Below the pieces are notes generated by a model. It was not told where the DNA came from. It saw only the letters and a program-made list of their open reading frames with translations, and did no database searches. Below, one piece after another: positions 15,256 to 21,488 of a DNA stretch of 21,488 nucleotides. How positions within the stretch are numbered: position 1 is the first letter of the stretch; the number at the start of each line of letters is the position of its first letter. Source of the DNA: SIG701 sp045123975 (GTDB taxonomy: Bacteria > Bacillota > Clostridia > Oscillospirales > CAG-272); contig JBGVKV010000113.1 in assembly GCA_045123975.1 (NCBI GenBank), positions 1 through 21,488 of the forward strand, in the 5' to 3' direction. Made by a program: the position numbers and the translations under genes.

Positions 15256-16320
15256 TCAGCGTGCGATTTCTTCCTGCAGTGCGTACAGAGTCGCGATGTC
15301 TTTCTTCTTCTGCTCGATCTCCGCTTTCATCTGCTCGATCTTCTCCTGGGAGAACTGCTCCAGCATGCCTTCCTTCAAAGTACCCTTGTACATACGGTCC
15401 AGACACTGAGAGTAAACGATCTCGACGGTAGTGATCTTGCTGTCGCGCTGGCACAGAACCAGATTGCTCTTGCCTGCCAGCAGCTGATCTACAGCGTAAA
15501 CACCCAGCTTGGTGGCCAGCATACGGTCAGCCAGAGTGGGACTGCCGCCGCGTACCACGTGTGCCAGACGGGCAAACTTGGTTTCTACGCCGGTTTCTGC
15601 TTCAATGCGCTTGGCAAAGCCTTCTGCAAAGTTCTCAACGCCTTCGGAAACGATTACCAGGAAGCTGCGCTTGCCGTCCTCACGAAGGTGACGGATCTTC
15701 GCGATGGTACCGTCTGCGTCAAAGGGCATCTCGGGGATGACAACAGCAACGGCACCCAGAGCGATCGCGGTGTTCAGAGCGATGTCGCCGGCGCCGCGTC
15801 CCATAACCTCCACCACGTTGCAGCGTGCATGGGATTCGCAGGTGTCGTGAAGACGGTCGCACATTTCCAGAACGGTGTTCATTGCGGTATCAAAACCGAT
15901 GGTGTTTTCCGTTGCGGTAATATCGTTATCAATGGTGCCGGGAATACCGATGGTGGGGATGCCGCGAACGGACAGATCCGTTGCACCGCGGAAGGTGCCG
16001 TCGCCGCCGATGGCAACAATACCGTCGATGCCGTGCTTTTTGCAGTTTTCGATGGCCTTCTGCATACCCTCTTCGGTTTTGAATTCGAGGCAGCGATCGG
16101 AGTACAGGAAGGTACCTCCGCGCCAGATGATGTTGGACACGTCACGTGCCTTGAGTTCGATCATATCATCATGAATCAGGCCGCGGTAACCGCCATAGAT
16201 ACCCATGACTTCAACGCCGCGAGCCAGCGCCGTGCGGGTTACGGCACGGACAGCCGCATTCATACCGGGTGCGTCACCGCCGGAAGTAAGAACGCCGATT
16301 TTTCTGAATTTGTTTCCCAT
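15256..16320 (-). CDS. pfkA: ATP-dependent 6-phosphofructokinase
   Basis: Phosphorylates fructose 6-phosphate in glycolysis. From the Met at 16320 it has 354 residues, against about 320 for the short PfkA group. The extra length is a charged, probably coiled C-terminal tail (EQFSQEKIEQMKAEIEQKKKD). Motifs are LTSGGDAPGMNAA near the N-terminus, the nucleotide-site GGDG (105-108), and PGTIDND with the catalytic Asp131. Gly in both GGDGT and PGTIDND points to ATP rather than pyrophosphate as donor. An in-frame ATG at 16338 would add six residues. The 16320 start is preferred because GGAG lies 12 bases upstream and GNKFRKIGVLTSGG is the typical N-terminus, but this is not certain. Its promoter carries a perfect palindrome, suggesting repressor control. 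Confidence 0.95.
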   Translation of the reverse strand: MGNKFRKIGVLTSGGDAPGMNAAVRAVTRTALARGVEVMGIYGGYRGLIHDDMIELKARDVSNIIWRGGTFLYSDRCLEFKTEEGMQKAIENCKKHGIDGIVAIGGDGTFRGATDLSVRGIPTIGIPGTIDNDITATENTIGFDTAMNTVLEMCDRLHDTCESHARCNVVEVMGRGAGDIALNTAIALGAVAVVIPEMPFDADGTIAKIRHLREDGKRSFLVIVSEGVENFAEGFAKRIEAETGVETKFARLAHVVRGGSPTLADRMLATKLGVYAVDQLLAGKSNLVLCQRDSKITTVEIVYSQCLDRMYKGTLKEGMLEQFSQEKIEQMKAEIEQKKKDIATLYALQEEIAR

Positions 16321-16366
16321 AATTGTATTTTGCTCCATTGGTTGTATATTTTTACCTAACGTTCAT

Positions 16367-16395
16367 ATTCTAATACAAAATTGTATTAAAATCAA
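16367..16395 (-). promoter_or_regulatory. Promoter of pfkA
   Basis: On the minus strand: -35 TTGATT (16395-16390), a 17-bp spacer, -10 TAGAAT (16372-16367). The spacer is occupied by the palindrome at 16371-16388. Confidence 0.75.
16371..16388. promoter_or_regulatory. Candidate operator palindrome in the pfkA promoter
   Basis: A perfect 18-bp palindrome with 8-bp arms and a 2-bp centre: TAATACAAAATTGTATTA. It lies between the -35 and -10 boxes of pfkA and touches the -10, where a bound protein would block RNA polymerase. Related TTGTAT half-sites occur at 16323-16328 and 16342-16347. I do not recognise the binding protein. Confidence 0.6.
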
Positions 16396-16519
16396 GTGGA
16401 GAGCGCGAAAATCATTGTTTTTAGACAAAAAATCCCCCGAAAACAGGATGCTTTCGTGCGATATCACAGTGCCTGATTGGGCAGAATGTGTATATTCCGT
16501 ATTTCCGCTCCGCCCGCCC

Positions 16520-16548
16520 TTGCAATTCACTGTCGATTGTGCTATACT
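16520..16548 (+). promoter_or_regulatory. Promoter of the aminotransferase-obgE operon
   Basis: -35 TTGCAA (16520-16525), a 17-bp spacer and an extended -10 TGCTATACT (hexamer 16543-16548). It lies 40 bases before the aminotransferase start codon. Confidence 0.85.
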
Positions 16549-16588
16549 ATATTTTGTAAAAAAATTGCTTATGAGAGGCACGTCATAT

Positions 16589-17779
16589 ATGGAATACGTT
16601 TTTTCCGATGCACTGGCTTCGCTGAAACCCTCGGCGATCCGTGAAATCTTTAAGAGCTTGAGCGATCCGTCCATTATCAGCTTTGCCGCAGGCAATCCCT
16701 CTCCCTTGTCCTTCCCCTCGAAGGAGTTGGGCGAGATCGCTGCCGATATCTTCGAAAATCACGCCACGGCTGCTTTGCAGTACAGCATTACCGAGGGCTA
16801 TCCGCCCCTCCGTACCGCTGTGGCAGACCGTCTGTCCCGTATCTTCGGTATCGGACGGGAGTTTGATACCACCATCATCACCTCCGGCGGTCAGCAGGGC
16901 CTGGAATTGACCTGCCGTGCCCTGTGCAATCCCGGCGACGTGGTTTTGTGTGAGAATCCCAGCTTCATCGGTGCGCTGAATGCTTTCCGCGCCGTGGGCG
17001 CCAAGACTGTGGGCATTCCGCTTCACGAGGACGGTATCGATCCTGCGGATCTGGAAACAGCTTTGGCTGAGCACCCCAACACCAAGATGATCTATCTGAT
17101 CCCCACCTTCCAGAATCCCGCCGGTATCACCGCCTCCGAGGAAAAGCGCCGTGCTATCTATGAGATCGCCCGCCGTCATTCCGTTGTGATCCTGGAGGAC
17201 AATCCCTACGGCGAGCTTCGCTTTGCCGGCACGGACGTACCTACCATCAAGTCCATGGACGAGGACGGTATCGTCGTATATTGTTCCTCTTTTTCGAAAA
17301 TTCTATCCGCCGGTATGCGTGTGGGATTTGTGTGCGCTCCAGACAAATTGGTGCAGAAGATGGTGGTGGCCAAGCAGTGTGAAGACGTGCATACCAACAT
17401 TTTATTCCAGATGCTGTGCCACCGCTACATGACCGAAAAGGATATGGACGGCCATATCGCCGGCATCCGTGCGTTGTATCGGGATAAATGCAATCTGATG
17501 CTGGACTGCCTGGACGCGCATATGCCGAAGGAAATTCGCTATACCCGACCCGAGGGCGGTCTGTTCATCTGGTGCACCTTGCCCGATTCCATCCCGATGA
17601 ACGATTTTGTTAAGCGTGCCATCGAGCGTAAGGTGGCCGTGGTGCCCGGTACCGCGTTCAACTGCGATACGGAGGCTCCCTCCCAGTCCTTCCGCCTCAA
17701 TTATTCCACTCCCTCCGACGAGGATATCCGCCGCGGTATTCAGACCCTGGGTGAATTGGCCAAGGAAATGCTGGGCTGA
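16589..17779 (+). CDS. PLP-dependent class I/II aminotransferase
   Basis: 396 residues of fold type I. The PLP lysine is K237 in YCSSFSKILSAGMRVG. Other expected residues are N176 (FQNPAG), D204 and Y207 (EDNPYGE), and a C-terminal Arg in SFRLNYS that should bind the substrate carboxylate. The sequence resembles the aminotransferase domain of MocR/PdxR regulators and 2-aminoadipate (LysN-like) transaminases, but there is no N-terminal helix-turn-helix, so it is an enzyme rather than a regulator. The frame is open for 128 codons upstream, but the ATG at 16589 follows GAGAGG (16573-16578) and starts the conserved region (ALASLKPSAIREIF). The amino acid substrate is unknown. It is followed after 40 bases by obgE, probably in one transcript. 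Confidence 0.92.
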   Translation: MEYVFSDALASLKPSAIREIFKSLSDPSIISFAAGNPSPLSFPSKELGEIAADIFENHATAALQYSITEGYPPLRTAVADRLSRIFGIGREFDTTIITSGGQQGLELTCRALCNPGDVVLCENPSFIGALNAFRAVGAKTVGIPLHEDGIDPADLETALAEHPNTKMIYLIPTFQNPAGITASEEKRRAIYEIARRHSVVILEDNPYGELRFAGTDVPTIKSMDEDGIVVYCSSFSKILSAGMRVGFVCAPDKLVQKMVVAKQCEDVHTNILFQMLCHRYMTEKDMDGHIAGIRALYRDKCNLMLDCLDAHMPKEIRYTRPEGGLFIWCTLPDSIPMNDFVKRAIERKVAVVPGTAFNCDTEAPSQSFRLNYSTPSDEDIRRGIQTLGELAKEMLG

Positions 17780-17819
17780 TCGGGCGGCAAAAAATCGATT
17801 GTAAAGGAAAGGATCCCTT

Positions 17820-19109
17820 ATGTTTATCGATAAAATTGAGATATTTGTAAAAGCCGGCGCCGGCGGCAACGGATGCGTATCCTTCCGTCGGGAGAAATAC
17901 GTGGCCAAAGGCGGTCCCGACGGGGGCGACGGCGGCAACGGCGGCAACGTGATCTTCCGTGTGGACGAGGGTGCCAATACGCTGCTCGCGTTCCGCTATA
18001 AGCGGAAGTTCATCGCCGAAAACGGGGGCGACGGCAGCGGTGCCAAATGCCACGGCAAAAACGGCGAGAGCGTGATCATTCCCGTGCCCCGCGGCACCTT
18101 GATCCGCGATGCGGAATCGGGAAAGATCCTCCACGATATGTCCGACGGGGAAGATTTCGTTCTGTGCCGCGGCGGCCGCGGCGGATGGGGCAATAAGCAT
18201 TACGCTACCCCTACAAGACAGATCCCCCGCTTTGCCAAGGCGGGCTTGCCCGGTGACGAGCGCAATGTTCTGCTGGAGTTGAAAATGATCGCGGACGTGG
18301 GCCTGGCAGGCCTGCCGTCGGCGGGTAAATCCTCTCTCCTTGCCGCCGTGTCGGCGGCGCGTCCCAAGATCGCGGAGTATCACTTTACCACCCTGGAGCC
18401 CAATCTGGGCGTGGTGTCCGTGGGCGAGGGCAAGGGCTTTGTGATGGCGGATATCCCCGGTCTGATCGAGGGTGCCTCCGAGGGCGCCGGTCTGGGACAC
18501 GACTTTTTGCGCCATATCGAGCGGTGCCGTCTGATCGTGCAGGTCATCGACATCTCCGGTGTGGAGGGACGGGATCCCGTGGACGATTTCCACACCATCT
18601 CCGAGGAGTTGGAGAAGTTCTCCCAGCTTCTCGCCGATAAGCCCCGTATCCTTGTGGCAAACAAGTGCGATCTGCTGCTGGAGGGCGAGGAGTCCGAGGA
18701 AGCGAAGCGCCTGAAGACGGTGGCGGATGCTATGGGATATCCCTTGTACTTTATCTCCGCCGCTACCAAGATGAATCTGAAGGAACTGATCGATGCGATC
18801 ACCCGGGAATTGGCCCAGCTGCCGCCGGTTATTACCTTCGATGCGGAAGCACCCCTTGAGGAGCCGGAAACGGAAGCGGTTACGCCTGAGGCGGTTACGG
18901 TGCATCGGGACGACAGCGGTGCCTTCGTTTGCGAGGGCAAGTGGCTGCAGAAGCTGGTGGACCGCACCAATCTGGACGACCGCGAATCCCTTATGTACTT
19001 CCAGCGCATGCTCCAGTCCTGCGGCATCATCGACAAGCTGCGCGAGGCAGGCTGTGACGAGGGTCACACCGTCAAGATGTTCGGCATCGAGTTCGATTTT
19101 GTAAACTGA
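17820..19109 (+). CDS. obgE: GTPase ObgE (ribosome assembly and stress GTPase)
   Basis: 429 residues with the complete Obg layout. The glycine-rich Obg domain (1-158) has AGAGGNGCVSFRREKY and GGPDGGDGGNGGNV. The G domain shows G1 GLPSAGKS (164-171), the switch Thr191 in HFTTLEPN, G3 DIPG (211-214), G4 NKCD (281-284) and G5 SAA (313-315). A C-terminal OCT domain (about 360-429) is present, as in many Gram-positive Obg proteins. The protein binds the 50S subunit and is normally essential. AAAGGAAAGGA precedes the ATG at 17820 by seven bases. It is usually found with rplU/rpmA, but here it is preceded by an aminotransferase. The downstream terminator is shared with the convergent Ca2+-ATPase. 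Confidence 0.97.
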   Translation: MFIDKIEIFVKAGAGGNGCVSFRREKYVAKGGPDGGDGGNGGNVIFRVDEGANTLLAFRYKRKFIAENGGDGSGAKCHGKNGESVIIPVPRGTLIRDAESGKILHDMSDGEDFVLCRGGRGGWGNKHYATPTRQIPRFAKAGLPGDERNVLLELKMIADVGLAGLPSAGKSSLLAAVSAARPKIAEYHFTTLEPNLGVVSVGEGKGFVMADIPGLIEGASEGAGLGHDFLRHIERCRLIVQVIDISGVEGRDPVDDFHTISEELEKFSQLLADKPRILVANKCDLLLEGEESEEAKRLKTVADAMGYPLYFISAATKMNLKELIDAITRELAQLPPVITFDAEAPLEEPETEAVTPEAVTVHRDDSGAFVCEGKWLQKLVDRTNLDDRESLMYFQRMLQSCGIIDKLREAGCDEGHTVKMFGIEFDFVN

Positions 19110-19115
19110 ACAAAG

Positions 19116-19149
19116 AAAAAGAGATACCGTTTACACGGTATCTCTTTTT
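19116..19149. terminator. Bidirectional terminator overlapping the end of the Ca2+-ATPase gene
   Basis: A 15-bp stem pairs AAAAAGAGATACCGT (19116-19130) with its complement at 19135-19149 around the loop TTAC (19131-19134). T runs follow on both strands. It begins seven bases after the obgE stop. The stop codon of the minus-strand ATPase gene (19133-19131) lies in the loop, so one arm is coding sequence. Confidence 0.9.
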
Positions 19150-21488
19150 TTATCTTTTCGCAGCTGCCGAATCCCCCGTCGGATCAGCTCTGCCGGGACA
19201 ACGGATCCTGCCAGCAGAGCGGAAAGCGTGATCTCCCGCGCCGTCAGAGGATCGCAGCGGAATACCTGACCGCCGAAATAGATAATCATCAGCTGGGTGA
19301 CGCAAACGGTACATACGATGAGGATAAAGGGCTTGTTGGCGGACAGATGGGAAAGAATATTCACGCCCTCCGAGCGGGCAAGGAAGCAGTTGTACAGCCC
19401 GCAGAAGATGAACAGAGCGAAAAATACGCTGAGATAGTAAATCTCATCTCCCCGGGCAAATACCCGGTGCATAAGGGGAGATTTCAAAAACCACAGGCAT
19501 AGTGCCAACGAGAAGCCGCCGGATGCCAGGATATTGCGGATCATGGCGGGGGAGAGAAGCTTTTCCTGACGGGAGAGGGGCGGGCAGTGCATATACCTCA
19601 TCAGGGATGGCTCACCGGCAAAGGCCAAAGCACCCAGTGTGTCCATGATGATGTTTACCCACAGCATCTGGATCACGGTCACCGGGGTTTCCACCCCAAT
19701 AAAGGGGCCGATCAGGGATACGCCCACCGCACAGAGATTCATGCTCAACTGGAATACGATGAACTTCCGTATGCTCAAAAAGATGGTCCGCCCGTACAGT
19801 ACTGCCTGCATGATGGAGGAAAATCGGTCATCGGTGATGACGATGTCCCCCGCCTCTCTGGCCGCATCGGTGCCGCTGCCCATGGCGAATCCCACGTCCG
19901 ATGCCCGCAAAGCGGGCGCATCGTTGATGCCGTCCCCGGTCATGCCCACAACCAACCCTTTTTCCTGGGAGAGCCGCACCAGGCGCCTTTTATCCGTGGG
20001 CAAAGCCCTCGCCACAACGGCAATCTGCGGGAGGATCGCTGACAATTCCTCATCGGTCATTCTTGCAAGCTCCTCGCCCGTCAGCACACGGTGAGGGCCA
20101 CCGGTATAGAGAATCCCGCATTCCCGGGCAATGGCCTCGGCGGTCAGCGGATTATCCCCCGTGATCATCACGGTCTGAATGCCCGCCCGTCGGGCGGTGG
20201 ATACGGCATCGGCGGCGTCGGGGCGCAAATGATCCCGTATGGCGATCAGTGCAACGAAAATCAGATCGGAAAAGGCTCCGTTTTCCGTTTTGTTCTCCCC
20301 GTCGTATTCCGCTACGGCGATAACACGGTGGGAAGCAGCGGCGTAAGCTTCCCAATCTTTCCGTATTTTTGCCATAACGGCGGGAGTCATAGGGCGCAGT
20401 CGCCCATCCCGATCCAGATAAGATGCGGCATGGGTAAGAATCACCTCGGGTGCTCCCCGAATCAGCGTGCGTATTCTTCCGCCGTTTTCTACGCACCCTG
20501 AGGAGTACCGTCGGGCAGAGTCGAAGGGAAGACGATGCATAACGGCAATCCGCTCTGTCTTGCATCCGTTGAAGAAGGAATTCACAGCCCGGTCGGTGGC
20601 ATTGCCGCGACCGATTCCCGCACAGGCGGCGTGATTCTGCCGCAAAGCGGCAAAGTGGGCGGGGGATTTTTTCAGCGCGGCCAGGGAATCAAAGACAGTA
20701 TCCCCGCAGAGGATTGCCTCCACCTTCAGCTTCCCGCAGGTCAGCGTGCCGGTTTTGTCGGTGAAAAGAATATTCATATTCCCCGCCGTTTCAATGCCCA
20801 CCAAACGGCGCACCAGTACCCCTGAGCGAAGCATTTTTTTCATATTGGAGGACAGAACCACGGTGATCATCATGGGAAGCCCTTCGGGCACCGCCACCAC
20901 CAGAATGGATATGGCTACGCTTAAGGCACGGATCAGATGGGGCAGGGTGAAGGACAGATCCGTGATCCGATGACGAATCAGATCCCAATTCATTCCGTTA
21001 TCGATAACGAATACGTTGAACAGATAGGCAAAAGCGATCACTGCGGCTGCCACGTAGCCGAGGAAGCTGACGCTCTGCGCCAAACCGCTCAGCCGTTCCT
21101 TTAAGGGGCTGGGGCGCACGTCTTCCTGCAAACCGGAGGCCACGCCGCCGTACAGCGTGCGATCCCCCACACGGCAAACCAGCATTTCTCCCTCTCCTTG
21201 GCAGACGCGGCTGCCGCGAAAGAGTTGGGTGTCTTTTCCCGGATCCCATGAAACGGTATCCGGCGTCAGGATTCCCGTGTCGGTGATAGCGGGGGAGGGG
21301 ATCTTTTGCTTTTCCTCGCTTTCTCCTGTCAGCGGAGATTGATCCACCGCTACGCGGCCGGCACAAAGTATGCCGTCGGCCTGCACGGTGGCGCCGCTGT
21401 TCAGCATCACCACGTCGCCCACCACGATCTCCGATAGCGGGATCTGCCGCAGGCATCCCCCTCGACGGACGGTGACGGCGGTGTCTTC
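19131..21488 (-). CDS. P-type calcium-transporting ATPase, PMCA-like (5' end beyond window)
   Basis: Open from the right edge of the window to 19131, giving 785 visible residues that begin inside the actuator domain (EIVVGDVVML). The N-terminus and the first membrane helices are missing. Numbered from the first visible residue, the motifs are TGES at 54-57, the PEGLP signature of Ca2+ pumps in M4 (201-205), and DKTGTLT with the phosphorylated Asp244 (codon 20759-20757). Further on come ITGDNPLTA, TGDGINDAPAL and a C-terminal membrane block with VIQMLWVNIIMDTLGALAFAGEP. M6 with N and MD, plus PEGLP, indicates a P2-type pump, closest to the PMCA (P2B) pattern. It would export Ca2+ using ATP. 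A GTG at 21425 is not the real start because the conserved frame continues upstream. Confidence 0.94.
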   Translation of the reverse strand, partial: EDTAVTVRRGGCLRQIPLSEIVVGDVVMLNSGATVQADGILCAGRVAVDQSPLTGESEEKQKIPSPAITDTGILTPDTVSWDPGKDTQLFRGSRVCQGEGEMLVCRVGDRTLYGGVASGLQEDVRPSPLKERLSGLAQSVSFLGYVAAAVIAFAYLFNVFVIDNGMNWDLIRHRITDLSFTLPHLIRALSVAISILVVAVPEGLPMMITVVLSSNMKKMLRSGVLVRRLVGIETAGNMNILFTDKTGTLTCGKLKVEAILCGDTVFDSLAALKKSPAHFAALRQNHAACAGIGRGNATDRAVNSFFNGCKTERIAVMHRLPFDSARRYSSGCVENGGRIRTLIRGAPEVILTHAASYLDRDGRLRPMTPAVMAKIRKDWEAYAAASHRVIAVAEYDGENKTENGAFSDLIFVALIAIRDHLRPDAADAVSTARRAGIQTVMITGDNPLTAEAIARECGILYTGGPHRVLTGEELARMTDEELSAILPQIAVVARALPTDKRRLVRLSQEKGLVVGMTGDGINDAPALRASDVGFAMGSGTDAAREAGDIVITDDRFSSIMQAVLYGRTIFLSIRKFIVFQLSMNLCAVGVSLIGPFIGVETPVTVIQMLWVNIIMDTLGALAFAGEPSLMRYMHCPPLSRQEKLLSPAMIRNILASGGFSLALCLWFLKSPLMHRVFARGDEIYYLSVFFALFIFCGLYNCFLARSEGVNILSHLSANKPFILIVCTVCVTQLMIIYFGGQVFRCDPLTAREITLSALLAGSVVPAELIRRGIRQLRKDKKRDTV

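Noticed and set aside
1..21488. CRISPR arrays, transposases, phage or toxin-antitoxin genes
   Set aside because: I looked on both strands and found no regularly spaced repeats, transposase or integrase motifs, or small paired genes.

Overview
The window looks like chromosomal DNA of an anaerobic Gram-positive bacterium of the Clostridia (Bacillota), probably a gut fermenter. This is inference. It rests on strong purine-rich ribosome binding sites, sigma-A-type promoters with 17-bp spacers, intrinsic terminators after most transcription units, cytoplasmic glycosidases, an aldo/keto reductase carrying two 4Fe-4S clusters, a fused ABC/FtsX exporter and a moderate GC content (low to mid 50s percent by eye). 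Nothing in the sequence fixes the genus.

Layout. 1-3852 (+): the end of a polar amino acid ABC permease, its ATPase, ornithine carbamoyltransferase and oligoendopeptidase F. Together they suggest peptide and amino acid use. 3970-5091 (+): ferredoxin-domain aldo/keto reductase. 5127-7133 (-): GH3 glycosidase. 7134-7720: intergenic region with three promoters, tRNA-Leu(GAG) on the minus strand, two intrinsic terminators and a highly structured element that repeats 21 nt of the tRNA 3' end. 7721-10327 (+): GH2 glycosidase. 10372-12296 (-): M29 aminopeptidase and a flavin-reductase-like protein. 12562-15204 (+): large ABC exporter. 15256-16320 (-): 6-phosphofructokinase. 16589-19109 (+): PLP aminotransferase and the GTPase ObgE. 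19131-21488 (-): P-type Ca2+-ATPase, cut by the window edge.

How the genes fit together. Several serve catabolism of imported material: peptides (PepF, M29 aminopeptidase), amino acids (ABC importer, OTC, aminotransferase) and oligosaccharides (GH2, GH3), with PfkA in glycolysis. The rest is housekeeping (ObgE, tRNA) and membrane transport (exporter, Ca2+ pump). Four convergent gene pairs each share one nearly symmetric two-way terminator.

Most of the window is ordinary core genome. The parts most worth a second look are the branched, tRNA-tail-bearing element at 7269-7391, the perfect palindrome filling the spacer of the pfkA promoter, the methionine-rich extracellular segment of the exporter, and a strong codon-context bias (NAC rather than NAT before GT). 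I saw no CRISPR array, transposase, phage gene or obvious new multigene system.
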